From contig NC_079202.1 of NCBI RefSeq assembly GCF_026745355.1, forward strand, positions 38,590,543 through 38,654,542: DNA of 64,000 nucleotides, given 5' to 3'. The position numbers and the translations under genes are program-made. This stretch comes from Beta vulgaris subsp. vulgaris (lineage: Eukaryota; Streptophyta; Magnoliopsida; Caryophyllales; Amaranthaceae). Under the pieces are notes generated by a model. It had not been told where the DNA came from. It worked only from the letters and a program-made list of their open reading frames with translations, and did not search any database. Numbering within the stretch: position 1 is the first letter of the stretch; each line of letters starts with the position of its first letter. Below, piece by piece: positions 1 through 12,500 of this stretch.

Positions 1-453
1 CCGCCAAAGATGTGGAGAGTGAAGTCCTTAGTGAATAGCTGCACAGCAAGAAAACGTGAGCTACCCATGTGGTGGTTGCGAGGAAACCCCCTCTGACGCT
101 CAAGTCAGTGTTTGTCCAGATAGGATTTAGAGAGAGAGATAAGTTATTTTCATTATGAGAGAAAATGTACATGCATAATAGTATTAGTGGAATATTTATA
201 GAAGTATTATTCCTCTGATAGGGCGTGTAATCCTTCGGCACGTGTACGGTTGTGGCGCGCCTGACAGGTGGGAAGATTCCCCTGTTCTTGTCTTATTGGG
301 CGGTCGCCAACCTTGTCGGATTGTGTGGGTGAACTGACTTATTAGAGCTATGGACGAAACTTATCTCGCTCGTGTCTTCATTAGTATTCGTGGACTCGTC
401 ATGCTTGTACGCTAACGTACTTGGGTTATACCAATACAACTAGCTCCCCAACA
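1..453 (-). mobile_element. Partial 3' LTR of the Tat element
   Basis: On the minus strand this begins TGTTGGGGAGC near 453. It has a TATA-like TTCTATAAATATT around 188-200, then a segment reading CTGACTTGAGCGTCAGAGG around 100. That last phrase is typical of the R/U5 region of plant Tat-type LTRs. The window start cuts the LTR before its end. The 453 boundary is tentative because no clean polypurine tract sits next to it. Confidence 0.55.
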
Positions 454-1127
454 TCATTTGGCGTCTTTGACGGTTAGGGATGTTGTTAGTGGACGCGAGC
501 TACTTTTGTCGCGTCTGATTTTCTATGAGGTTAATTTGCTGGATGCCACGTGTTATTGTAGGGAGTTGAAGCATTTTGAAAATTTAATGACTACCTTTCC
601 AAAAAATCCCGCCCATACTTTATTAGGACCTCGTTTCGCCTTGACACTTGGCAGGAATCTAGGAAGGAGTTTGAGAGTTTTTAATCTCAGTCGTTCATCC
701 GTGCATATAAACAAGAGCAGTTATCTTTTTCCTTCTTCAGTTTCTTGACAAACTCCTCCATAACCAAAGTTTGCATTGCTCGAAAAATCATCCTCCTTGT
801 ACTTAGATTGCTGTAAAAAGTTTCTCAATCTTCGAGTTTTTACTTACCGGTTCTAGTGTGCTGAAAATTTCGTTGTTTTCCGACGAACATTTTCTAGGTC
901 TTTTCGCTCTTGGGGTTTTGTGCATTTCCAGCGGCTTTCTAAGATTTGCGGTGGTTCTTTGGCTTCAAGTTGAGAACTTTTTTGTACGATTCTACCTTTC
1001 GAGGACTTTGCTCATCTTTTTCGGCGGTTTTTGCTCTTTGCCTTTTCTCTTTTCCAGCAATCCTTTGTTTCCAGGTATTCCCTCAATCCGTTTGATCATT
1101 TCCTTAAGTCTCTTTCGCGCTTTTATC
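454..1127 (+). other. Upstream region of the antisense ORF
   Basis: No separate gene seen. This lies between the inferred LTR edge and the first ATG of the antisense ORF and would be its promoter and 5' leader. An open frame extends upstream of that ATG from a CTG/TTG-type codon, but it lacks conserved sequence, so I start the ORF at the ATG. Confidence 0.4.
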
Positions 1128-3653
1128 ATGTCGGACCAATCTGATAGCCAGAATGCCCTTAGTGAGGTACTTATGACCGAGTGTGACCCTTCTTCCCCTT
1201 TGGCTAATAATGATTCTGCTTCTGGTTCAAGCCCTGTAGGGAGGACAAGGTTATTAGCGGACATACCCCTTACAGCTGAGAGAGAAAAAGAATTAAGTTC
1301 AAAGTTTCTTAACGACCCGTCCACTCCTGAGGAGCATAACTTCACTATGAGATATATGACCGCTAGTCCAAGTGGTGACAAACAAACGCTTAGGGAGCTT
1401 AGGCACCAAATTCTCGCTAGGCGTTCTCTTAGGCATCCACCGGGATACCAGTTGATAGTGCCGCCGGAGGGAGCTATCATAACGGAATGTCCTCCCGGCC
1501 ACATGGCCGTATACACCCATCATTTCCAGTTAGGCTTTCGCCTTCCTCTAGACTCTTTCTTGGTGGACATTATGAATGCCTTCAATGTTTGCCAGGCGCA
1601 GCTAACTCCCTTCGGGGTCCAGAATTGGATCGCTTACATTTGGGTTGTGCGCTATTTGGACTTTCCTCAAATGGTAAACTTGTTCCGCCATATTCACTGG
1701 TTGAAGAAAAATGGGTCTTCTAGGCAGTCAGGCTGGTGGTCATTAATGACGGCCGACAAGAAGATGACCGTTCAGCCTAAGATGACAGTCTTTAAAGGTT
1801 GGCAGGATGCCTTCTCCTGGATACGAGTGCCTGAGGACTACCCTGTGCGCCGCCACTTCACTAAGCCTCGTCTTGATATGGAGCATCTGCCTTTACTGTC
1901 GTTAACTGAGGAAGAGTTAACGGCCTTTGACTATTTCGATACGGAGGATTACGACATCACCTATGAGGACATGAAGACGGTTAGGTCTAAGGAGCCCAAG
2001 TATTGGCTTCCTCATTCGAAGTACATTTTGGGGACCAAGCCTTTGTCGGCTGTTCTTCTATCGGCCACTCATGAAAATGGTAAGTGTTGCTACCGGATCA
2101 TCCGACATGATATTCTCTCTTTTTTTTATTATGTTTTTGTATATGTTTTTTTTCTCAACTGTATCTTACTTGCTTGCAGGTTTTGACAATCTTGATTTCG
2201 ACGTGCTCGGTGGCGACAAGGATTTTCGGTCGTAAACTCACTTGCCTCCTGCTCCTTCCGTCGACTACAAGACAATGCACGACATTACAAATGGCCGTCG
2301 AGGGGGGAACTGTCATGGCCCCCAGAATATCCGCTGAGGGCGCGGCGGAACGACTGCGCCTCGCAGTTCTGCTCCTGGCCCACTACTACTGCTAGTACTA
2401 GTATCACGCCATCTCCTGCCATCCCTCTGAGGTCGTCTACCACTCGAACCGTCACCAGAGGTGTCGTAACCAGAAGACGGCCTCGTGAGATTGTCCCGGT
2501 AGATACTGCCGCCAACAAGAGGCGGGTCGTGGATGTTCCCGGATCTTCTGCTGCCAATGAGATCGTTCAGGTGGAGGACCTGAACATAGATGCTCCTCCG
2601 AAGATCCGGGAGCATATTGTTGCTGCCACTGGCCTTGGACTTGCTAGAGGCGCTTCCTAGTTGTCGGGTTCCTTTTCTTCTATCAGGGAGAAGATAAGGA
2701 AGATGATTACCATGCCCAACTTCCTTTCGAACATGTCCCCTGGTATCTTTTATCGGTACCAGGAATAGATTGAAAAAAGGGAGGTGCCAATCAGCGACTC
2801 TATGGCGGCCACCTTTGCTCCTCGGTCTGTCACTCCTGGCAAGATTTATCAACCTGACTGTGACGTCAGGGAGAATGAATCGTTGTATGCTGACATACCC
2901 AAGAATGGTGGTATTCTTGCCTACCGTATTCTGAAGGGCATGCAGCTGCCCTTAGACAGGCCGATAGGGTCCTTGGTAACTCCTGCTGCCCGGGTAGCTC
3001 ACGATCAGCTTGTGGAACAATTTCTTACTTTTTGTTAATTGGCTCCTTATTTTCTTGTCTTGTAAACTGATTGCGGTTTCTTCCTTTTGGCAGGCCAACA
3101 ATACTGCTATCGAGTTAATTGAGCAGTATGTTGAGTACCAGAAGTTGGCTGACAGTTACAAGGCCTCGTTGGAGACTTGTCAGCGCCTGCTCAAGGATGC
3201 CGAGAGTAAGTTGGCGACCCAGGTTGCTCGGTTGCAGCCTTTGGAGGATGAGCTGGAGACCTTGAGGTCGAGCGCTGCTCTGTTGGAAGAGACCGAGGAA
3301 AATGTAAAGGTGATGACCAAGGCTGCGTAGGTTGCCAACACTGTAAATGAGGTTGATGTGCTTGACGCCTCGGCTGAAGCTGAAGCTAGGGGGCCGCCAA
3401 AGCTATTGTTGAATTCAAACAATCTGACGATTATGTGGCGGCCCTCAACAAGAGGTATGATGGCGGTTGGGCGGCTGCCATGAGGTGTGTATGCAAGGCC
3501 ATTCCAGGTTTTGACTGGAATGTGATTGAAAATGCTCATGTTGTTGGCCAGCCTCTCACGCCTTTCAAGGGGGATCCTAACTTTTCTGATGAGGACGCCA
3601 TTGCTGATGTGGATCCTCGAGACCCTCTGACCCAAGGACCTCCTCCTTCTTGA
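1128..3653 (+). pseudogene. Antisense ORF of the Tat element (putative gypsy-type transposon domain)
   Basis: Plus-strand ORF, opposite to gag-pol, starting at an ATG that gives MSDQSDSQNALS. Exon 1 (1128-2079) holds a block with VPPEGAIITECPPGH and FRLPLDSFLVDIMNAFNV, which matches what I remember of the 'putative gypsy type transposon' (Transposase_28-like) domain. A GT-AG intron at 2080-2179 restores the frame (HENG-FDNLDFDVLGG). After that the frame is broken by stops and shifts near 2232 and 2330. Readable blocks resume at about 2784-3030 and 3093-3330. The latter is a heptad-like coiled coil (QRLLKDAESKLATQVARL, then LEDELETLRSSAALLEE). The last block ends at 3653. Function in the element is unknown. 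It no longer encodes an intact protein. Confidence 0.7.
2080..2179 (+). other. Intron in the antisense ORF
   Basis: Donor AATG|GTAAGT and acceptor TTGCTTGCAG|GTTTTG enclose 100 bp with a T-rich 3' end. Removing it joins a one-base codon remainder to the next exon in frame. A second intron probably ends at the TTTTGGCAG|GCC acceptor near 3092, but its donor looks mutated. Confidence 0.7.
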
Positions 3654-4008
3654 GTTATTGGCAGCCTTCTCTCAGCTCTTCTTGCTATTCTAATAGTTTA
3701 TAGTTTTATACAACTTTTTGTAATACCTTTAATAGTTAAACGTTGTAATCGGCCACTTGTTGCCGTTTGTGAACGATGATAGTTTTGATTTTATGAGTAC
3801 TTTATTCCAACTGAAAGCCTTTTTTATTGGCCGTCATATTTCACCCGTAGTTGGCCACCAAGCCAGCAGCTTTTATTTTATGGAAAAGTACTTTCGTATT
3901 TTCTGCTTCCTTGCGTTGTTAGCGTTCTTGTTTTTGCATGATGGTTAACATGAATTTGGTTTATTTAATAACCATCAGCAGAATTTACCTTTTATGTGGC
4001 GGTATCAT

Positions 4009-4360
4009 GTGCTTGGTCTGTTATATGGCCGTGAACGCACTTTGCCTGTCATATGGCTTTTTATTGTGTGCTAGGTCTGACATATGATCGTTAATGCACT
4101 TAGCATGTTATATAGCTTTTTATTATGTGCTAGGTATGTCATATGATCGTTAATGCACTTAGGCTGTTATATGGCTTTTTATTATGTGCTAGGTCTGTCA
4201 TATGACCGTTAGCGCACTTAGCCAGTTATATGGCTTTTATTACGTGATTAGTCTGTCATATGACCGTTAATGCACTTTGACTGCCATATGGCTTTTATTA
4301 TGTGCTAGGTCTGTCATATGACCGTTAATGCACTTTGCCTGTTATATGGCTTTCATTGCG
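4009..4360. repeat. 58-59 bp tandem array inside the Tat element
   Basis: About six head-to-tail units. The anchor GTGCTAGGTCTG recurs at 4068, 4127, 4186, 4244 (as GTGATTAGTCTG) and 4302, so the period is 58-59 bp. Each unit has two related halves, one with TCATATGACCGTTAATGCAC and one with TTATATGGCTTTTATT. The array sits between the end of the antisense ORF and the 3' end of pol. The stretches 3654-4008 and 4361-4490 hold nothing else I recognise. Confidence 0.85.
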
Positions 4361-4490
4361 TCGATCCATTATACAACTCGTCCATACACAAATAACAACA
4401 TTTTCATGGGACGCTAGTAGAAGTATATTATTCATGTGCTAAAAACTGGCTCTCGGCCTATTACATTTTACAGCCTAACATAATACTTCT

Positions 4491-6635
4491 TCAGTACACT
4501 AGCGTTCCAACAATTTTTAAGCTCCTTGCCATCCACATCTCTGAGTATGAAGGAACCGGAGCAATCGTTTTAGCAATGATGTAACGGCCTTCCCAGTTGG
4601 CGGTTAGTTTACCTTCGACATGCGCCTTACCGGTAGCCACTGTTCTACGAATGACTAGGTCGTTTACATCCAACTACCTTACCCAAACCTTCCGGTTGTA
4701 GGCCTTACTGATTCTGTCCTTGTAGGCAGCTGCTCTTAGCTCTGCCATCAACCTTATTTCAGGCAAGAAGTCCAAGTTTTCCCTTAGTGCCTGATCATTC
4801 TTCTCCAAGATCTGAGGCTCAATCCGATAGGTAGGTAACCCAACTTCCACTGTTAGTACTGCCTCTGCGCCGAAAGCCAACTTAAAGGGACTTTCCCCTG
4901 TTGATTCTTTCCTTGTCGTTCTGTTTGCCCATAGGACTGCCGGCACCATTTCAGCCCATCTGCCTTTGAATTCATCCAACTTTTTCTTGAGAGCATTCAG
5001 AATTTGCTTGTTAGCGACCTCGGCTTGGTCGTTGCTTTGTAGATGGCACACTGCTGAATAGACGAACTTGACCCGAAAATCCGTCAGAAAAGCTTGTATT
5101 GGACGGCAATCAAACTGTACTCCGTGGTCAGATACTATTGTTGTTGGGATACCAAATCTAATCATTATGTTCTGCCAGATGAACTTCCATACCTGATTCG
5201 CTTTTTTCTTTGCTGTCGGCTCTACCTCTATCCACTTTGTAAAATAATCAATCCCAATAATAAGGAAGTGTCTCCCTCCCTTCGCGGTAGTGAATGGTCC
5301 CAGGATGTCCATTCCCCATTGGGCGAATGGTATTGGGCACAGGATAGGCTGTAAATCATTGGCTGGCTTGTTGATGACAGGAGCGTACCTATGGCATTTG
5401 TCGCATTTCTTAACATAATTCCGGGCGTCCGCTAGCATACTCGGCCAGTAAAAATCGACCCTTAATGCTTTCAATGCTACGGCCTTAACGCCGATGTGAT
5501 TTCCACAAATGCCTTCATGTATCTCCTCAAGAATTTTCTTGGATTCCCAGGTCGTTGCGCATTTTAGTAAAGGTAAGCTGAATGATTTCTTGTACAGCTC
5601 ATCTTGGTATATGGCGTACGAACTCGCTTGTCGTCTCAGCTTCTTGGCAGATGAGGGATTATTAGGAAGTGCCCTAGTCAGGTTATACACCACCAGCTCA
5701 CTAAACCATTTCTGTGCTAAAGGAATCGAAACTGGCTAACTTGGATAGGGCGTCTGCCTTTCTGTTCTCGGCTCGGGGTATCGCCTGTATTTCAAAATGG
5801 TTCAGCTGGGAAATCAATTATTTGCCCTTCTCCACATACTTCACCTTGTTGGCCTCTCTAACTTCAAATTCTCCCCTCAGCTGACCACTGACCAACTGCT
5901 AATCCGTCTTAAAGAGGACGTTTTTAGCGCCCGCCGCCAAACACATTCTTAAGCTAGCAATTGCGGGTTCATATTCTGCTTCATTATTCGATGTTGCGAA
6001 AAAAGTTAATGGCGTACTGGTATGACTTTCCTTCTGGACTAGTCATCACTATGCCTACCCCCAATCCACTAACAGCGGAGGACCCGTCAACTTCTAGCAG
6101 CCAACTCTCTTTTTGCTCCACCTCTTCATCATATGAAGCTTCCACAATAAAATCTGCCAGCGCCTGTGCCTTGATGGAGGTCCTGGGCTTGTACTATATA
6201 TCATATTCAGATAACTCGACGTCCCATTTCAGTAGGCGACCCGAACTATCCATCTTCTGTAAAGCCTTCTCTAGCGGTTGATTTGTTAAAACCTGGATAG
6301 GATGGCAGTCAAAATATGGTCTGAGCTTCTTGGCGGCGATTATTACAGCCAAAGCCATTTTTTCCACCAACTGATAACGGCTCTCAGGATCGTTTAGGAT
6401 GTGGCTGATGAAATATATTGGCTGCTGCCATTTCTCCTTTTCCACCAACAACACGGTCGCGACCGTTCTTGGCGAGGACGAGCCATACAATTGTAATATG
6501 TCTCCGGTATTTGGCCTTGTGATGGTGGGCAAGGTCTTCAGGTGCTCTTTCACGGCCAGGAATGCCTTGTGTTGCTCCTCTCCCCACTCGAACTTCTTAT
6601 TTCCTCTTACCGATGTGAAGAAGGTCACGGGTTTG
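4491..6635 (-). pseudogene. gypsy pol remnant: RNase H, second RNase H, integrase
   Basis: In transcription order from 6635: the RT/RNase H connection (RGNKKFEWGEEQHKAF) and the RNase H domain with YFISHILNDPESRY and WDVELSEYDI; a second RNase H-like region (LLEVDGSSAVSGLGVG, about 6100-5760) interrupted by stops; an integrase with a zinc-binding part (HEGICGNHIGVKA...CDKCHRY) and a DDE core (WGMDILGPF, FGIPTTIVSDHGVQFD, LWANRTTRKESTGESPF); and a C-terminal tail (ANWEGRYIIAKTIAP) in another frame at 4491-4673. The order RT-RH-second RH-INT fits the Tat lineage. Frame breaks near 4674 and throughout 5700-6190 show it is dead. Confidence 0.85.
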
Positions 6636-7180
6636 AAAATCACAAGAAGAGGAACAAGCCATATGTTCACCTACGTAGTGACAAAATTTGCATGTATTGT
6701 GGAAAGATAGGTCATTACATAACTCAATGTCAACTAAGAGCTGGAATGATTGACAAGATTGTGAAATTAAGTAACATGAAATGGGTTGCTAAAACAAATG
6801 CTAGTCAAGAATAGGAACCCACAAAACAAGAGGTTCCTACAACCAACAACTAGTTGATTTTTGCATTGGAGTGAGGGGGAACAACACTTGGTATCTTGAT
6901 AATGGTTGTTCTAAGCATATGAAAGGAGAAAAATCTAAATTTCTCTCACTCTCAACTTATGAATGTGGAAGTGTGACATTTGGTGACAATAAGAAAGATA
7001 ACATAGTTGTCATGGGTAAGGTTGGTAAGTCACCATCGCAGTCCATTGATAATGTTTTTCTAATTCAAGGTTTAAAGCATAATCTCTTAAGTATTTCCCA
7101 ATTTGTGATAAGGAAAATGTTGTTAAATTTAACAGTGAAATGTGCTTAATCATTATCATTAACATTAACTCTATGAATGT
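6636..7180 (+). pseudogene. SIRE-like copia fragment A: zinc knuckle and protease
   Basis: Plus-strand gag-pol piece. A CCHC knuckle (CMYCGKIGHYITQC) is followed after stops by a protease-like block (NTWYLDNGCSKHMKGEKSK, where the usual DSG is DNG) and KHNLLSISQF. The reading then shifts to DKENVVKFNSEMCLI. It ends at a 5 bp target-site duplication (AATGT, 7176-7180) where a solo LTR has inserted. The matching downstream part lies at 17170. The left edge abuts the truncated gypsy pol near 6636. Confidence 0.75.
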
Positions 7181-8064
7181 TGATGCGAGTCGTTTCGGCA
7201 ACAAAATTAAATATATAAATCACTCACTAACTCTAACAGATAGATAGGGAAAGTAAAGGTCGAACCCACAGAGACTATGTTATTATCTTAAACTAATTGT
7301 TTACTTATATAAATGACTATTATTATATAAATATGGGGGGATTTGGTTATCACTTCTATACTAAAATTGTTGAACTAAAATATGAATATATAAATTGGAG
7401 GAAATAAATTCGGTTTTATAATATAACTAAGAAACTAATAGGAGACACATAATTTTCTCTTGAGACAGGGTTTAATCATTGAATCATTAAACTAGCCGAT
7501 AGATAGATTGGTTAACAAATAGTCCCTTGAACGCAAGAAAATTAGTTGCTTTATCATTCATATATATACTAACTAAACCCCGTGAATGCACACAAGTTCA
7601 GTCCTAATCAGGTATATCAATTTAACAATGAAAGCATGTATTAAATTAACAAACTTGACCGCTAAGAACACCAATCAGTTAACTTAAGTTAAGCGAGAAA
7701 GCTGCAACTAAATTAAAATTAACATCACATAAAATTCCAGCAATAACATCAGACAAGGAAGCTTCAACCTAAAAATATTACTATTAATCCAAGCAAATAA
7801 CCATGAATAAAACCTTAACATTCATAAATTAAAAACTCAAATAACGAATTTCATGTGAATACCCAATCAAACTAATCAATTGATCAAACAAAATTCATAA
7901 TCTCATAAACCCATAACAAGATTCAATTACATGTTCCTACTAGTTTAAAATACTCTAAATTAGACATGAAAATAAAGAAAATGATAGAAGAGAGTAGAGA
8001 AAACTCATTAGGGACTAATTTTCGGACTGAAATTTCGCCGCCATTCACTCTCAACGCTGCTCTC

Positions 8065-8780
8065 TGTAAGAACTTAGATGCATAAAGCGGAAAAACCAAG
8101 TATCATATACTTGTACATCTATCCCAAGATCATTGCATAAATTAGTATGAATCAAACAATAGTATAGAATTATACCTTTGATGCGTATGTTCCTCTTGTC
8201 CACCAAACTTCTAGTGGAGATCACCTTAGAACGTGAAGCGTCGTTCCTCTAATGTTGGTCCACGAACAACACTTGGATCACCACGTATGCTAGTACGGAA
8301 GAGAGGCAAACTCACTTGCTTTTGGTGGTGTATGAGGGCCGAAATATGGGGAGGAAAACTAGAGAGAAAAATCAGATTTTTCTCTTAAGAAGATGACACA
8401 CAAAAAGATGCTCAACAATGTAACTCCTAATACTAGTATATAGGAGTGGTTACAAGTGAGAATTCATGAGGTTTTATTGGCCTCATAATGTGATACATTA
8501 TGAGCCTAATAAACTCATAAGTTACACATCTTTTCCATCCACCATAAAACCGTCCAATCCATTTCACAAATGGGTTTGGATATTATCCAAGTGTTATTAC
8601 TTATGTGACCTCATAGGACCCAATAATACTAGTAGTTGGCCCATTCATATTAGTCCAACAAATCACAATTAGCTTCTAGCAAAACGTTGTGATCTTCTAA
8701 TATTATTGAATATATTATTTCCATAATTTATCCTAATATTATTTAGTTTATTACACTTGATCGAGGACAAAAATCCTTCA
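8065..8780 (-). repeat. 3' LTR of the copia element
   Basis: 716 bp, starting TGTAAGAAC on the plus strand and ending AATCCTTCA. By eye it differs from the right LTR at about 17 positions with no indels. On the minus strand the LTR begins TGAAGGATTTTTGTCC and ends CTTACA. Confidence 0.95.
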
Positions 8781-9591
8781 ATCTCCAACTTGTCTAAGAA
8801 CAAGTGTGTAACCTTCAAACTCCTTAAGTCGCTTAATGTCTAACTTGATGATATGATAACATCATATGTTCATCATACCAATATTCAAGTCGTTCCTTGA
8901 AATCTGAGTTCGAACTGTCAAAACAAATGATTAACTTCTTAATCCATTTGAGCACGGCCATGCATTTTCAGTTCTCACTCTTCAAGAGGCCAAGACACGA
9001 ATCCTAACTCTTAGGAGGACTTATCCAATCTTGTATGACCAAAGCTCCCACTCAATTCATAGCAGTTCCGATCGCTGCTTTTACAACCTCCTTTTACGGC
9101 ACGCGTTTTGCAGCGTCAAAAACATACTAATCTTTAAGTAAGAATAGTGTCATACTCATGTCAAAGGAATCCACTAAACATATTAATAAGAGTCTCATAA
9201 ACCTTTTAGAGAACTCCCACTAGGTCTGCCCAGCGTGTATCAACTATACAAGCCTATGCAAATGACTTAGATAACTCCATGTCCCTATAGAACATGAAAC
9301 TGAGCTATCAATCAACTTGCAATCTAGTCCATGACACTGAATCATTTACGTTCAACTTAATGATTCGGACTAGGGACTAAGGTATATTATAACTCTTGTT
9401 CACTCGATAGAGTTCCATTTGTCAAATCACGCATTTGACAATCCTATCAAACGTTATAAAATACTTTGAACGTTTTATTTAATACTAAACCAAGGTTAAA
9501 TAAGAACAAAACTTACATTGATAAACATAAACATAACATATCAAGACGAGTAATTATAACTGTGGACTAATTAAAAGTAACTAGTACACAA
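8781..9591 (-). other. 3' untranslated part of the copia element
   Basis: Noncoding stretch between the pol stop codon and the 3' LTR. The polypurine tract is the complement of ATCTCCAACTTG (AAGTTGGAGAT at 8781-8791), directly next to the LTR. Nothing else is recognised here. Confidence 0.8.
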
Positions 9592-12500
9592 TTAAAGCCA
9601 CTCTCCTATATGCTTAAGTCCTATAGCCCTTGTATGACTCTCATGCTTAGGCTGAGGCAATGGTTTAGTCAAAGGATCAGCAACATTGTTATCCGTATGA
9701 ACTTTGCTAACTATTACATCCTTTCTCTCAACGATTTCTCGAATGAGATGAAACTTTCTAAGTACATATTTACATCTTTGATGTGATCTTGGTTCCTTAG
9801 ACTGAGCTATGGCACCATTGTTATCACAATGTAAAACAATACCGTCTCCAACACTAGGTACTACTCCTAGCTCCAGAATGAACTTCTTCATCCAAACGGC
9901 TTCCTTTGCTGCATCTGCTGCAGCAATATACTCAGCTTCTGTTATAGAATCAGCGACAGTGCTTTACTTTGAACTTTTCCAGCTCACTACCCCTCCATTT
10001 AGACAAAAGATGAAACTAGATTGGGATCGGAAATCATCTTTGTCAGTTTGGAAGCTCGCATCTGTGTAACCCTCAACAATTAACTTACTCTCACCTCCAT
10101 ACACTAAGAAATTATCCTTAGTCCTTCTCAAGTACTTTAGGATATTCTTTGCTGCACTCCAGTGTGCGTCACCTAGATTTGATTGGAATCTGCTACACAT
10201 GCTCAAGGCATAATGGAACCTATAGTTGACGCATAAGGAACATTACTCATTCGCTTAATCTCATCAGGTCCAGAGGGACACTAAGTCTTGCTAAGCGACA
10301 CACCATGTTGCATGGGTAGGAAACCTCTCTTAGAGTTTTCCATGTTGAACTTAGTGACGATCTTATCTATATAAGTTCGTTGGCTAAGTCTGATCATCCT
10401 CTTAGACCTATCCCTATAGATCTTGATCCCCAAAATGTACTCAGTGTTTCCAAGGTATTTCATAGACTAAAAACTTTTTCAACCATTCCTTGACTGACTC
10501 AAGCATGGGAATGTCATTTCCTATGAGAAGTATGTCATCTACATACAAGACCAAGAAGACTATGTTACTCCCACTTTCCTTCTTGTAAACACAAGATTCT
10601 TCTCCGTTTTTGAGAAAACCAAACTGTTTGATTGTCTCATCAAAAAGAAGATTCCAACTCTGGGATGCTTGCTTCAATCCATAAATGGATTTTTGAAGCT
10701 TACATGCTCCTAGGATTTTCTGGATCCACAAAACCCTCGGCTGTGTCATATACACATCCTCTTTCAAGAACCATTCAAGAAAGCGGTTTTGACATCCATT
10801 TGCCAAATCTCGTAATCATAAAAGCGGCGATCGCTAGGAGTATCCGAACGGATTTAAGCATGGCTACCGGTGAAAAGGTTTCGTCATAGTCTATACCATG
10901 AACTTGCTTGAACCCTTTTGAACCAACCTTGCTTTGTAAACCTGAATATTACCATCCTTGTCTGTTTTCACTTTGAAAACCCATTTGCAACCAATAGGTG
11001 TAATCCCATCGGGCAAATCTACCAAGTCCCATACTTGATTTTCAGACATGGATGCCATTTCGGACCTCATGGCTTCAAGCCATTTTTCGGAGTCTTCACT
11101 CATCAAAGCTTGCTTGTAAGTAGTAGGTTCCTCAAATTCTAAATCATTATCTCAGAATTTTCGGTTAACAAGAAATCAACAAACCTCTTGGTTGGTATTC
11201 TTGTTCTACTAGACTTACGAGGGGCGCAACAGGAGAAATTTTCTTCTCAACAATTTGAGAATTTTCGCACGAATTAGATTCGAGTGGGACAATAGGAGGT
11301 TCGTGTACGGGATGCACGTCCTCCAACACTTGGTCAGTTATGGGAGAAGATTCCTCCATGGGAGGGACTACTTCATGCCCAACATTGGCTCTTGTGTCGT
11401 TCTCTAACATAGGATGAACTATGTCCATTTGTTGCTCTTCTCGAACTTCTTCGAGAAATACATTACTCCCACTTGCCTTTTTGGAAATAAAACTTTTTCC
11501 AAAAAGACACCACGACGAGCAACAAACACTTTCCCTCAGTGCGATTGTAGAAGTAATAGCCCTTGGTTTCCTTGGGATAACCCACAAAGAAACACTTATC
11601 TGATTTAGGGGCAGTTTATCTGAAAGTAAACGCTTTACATAAACCTCACATCCCCAAATACGTAGAAAAGACAAGTTGGAACTTTTCCACTCCATATCTC
11701 ATATGGTGTCTTATCTACTGCCTTTGATGGAGTTCTATTAAGTGTGAAAGTAGCAGTTTCGAGATCATATCCCAGAAGGATATCGAAAGATCAGCAAAAC
11801 TCATCATAGACCGAACCATATCAAGTAGAGTTCGGTTCCTCCTTTCGAAACACCATTCAACTGAGGTGTTCCAGGCGGAGTGAGTTGTGAAAGAATTCCA
11901 CAACTCTTCAAGTGATCACTTAAACTCTTGGCTCAAATATTCACCACCACGATCGGATCGCAGTGCTTTGATTGTTTTGCCAAGCTGGTTTTGGACTTCA
12001 TTCTGGAATTCTTTGAACTTTTCAAATGATTCCGACTTATGCTTCATTAAATAGACATATCCATATCTACTTAAATCGTCCGTAAAAGTAATGAAGTATC
12101 CAAACCCTCCCCTAGCTTTTGTGCTCATTGGTCCACATACATCAGTATGTATTAGGCCCAATAGATCACTGGCTCTTTCACCCTTTCCAGTAAAAGGTGA
12201 CTTTGTCATTTTACCCATTAAACATGATTCACACACATCAAATGGCTCAAAGTCAAAGATGTTAGAAGTCCATCTTTATGTAACTTCTGAATGCGTTTCG
12301 CGTTTATGTGTCCTAAACGACAATGCCATAAGTAAGTAGGATTAGTATCGCTTGATCTATGTTTTTTGCTGTCTATGTTAAGGACATCTTTGTCTAAGTC
12401 TAGGAAATATAGACCATTAGACCTTTAGCAGTGGCATAAAACATTGAATTCAAATAAACAGAGAAACAACCTTTCTCAATTGTAAATGAAAACCCTTCAT

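Larger units (their letters stand above)
1..6635 (-). mobile_element. Tat-lineage Ty3/gypsy retrotransposon, 5'-truncated
   Basis: Minus-strand element read from high to low coordinates: RT C-terminal connection and RNase H, a second RNase H-like domain, integrase, a noncoding spacer with a tandem array, an ORF on the opposite strand, and an LTR cut by the window start. A second RNase H plus an antisense ORF between pol and the 3' LTR is the known layout of the Tat group (Retand, Grande, Ogre relatives). Protease, most of RT, gag and the 5' LTR are missing. The element stops abruptly near 6635 against plus-strand copia sequence, so it was truncated by deletion or recombination. The coding parts carry stops and frameshifts, so it is not autonomous. 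Confidence 0.8.

Noticed and set aside
992..1523. Minus-strand frames opposite the antisense ORF
   Set aside because: Shadows of the plus-strand Transposase_28-like exon; no motif of their own.
6542..6814. Single frame spanning gypsy and copia sequence
   Set aside because: It crosses the junction of two unrelated elements; only the second half has real coding content.
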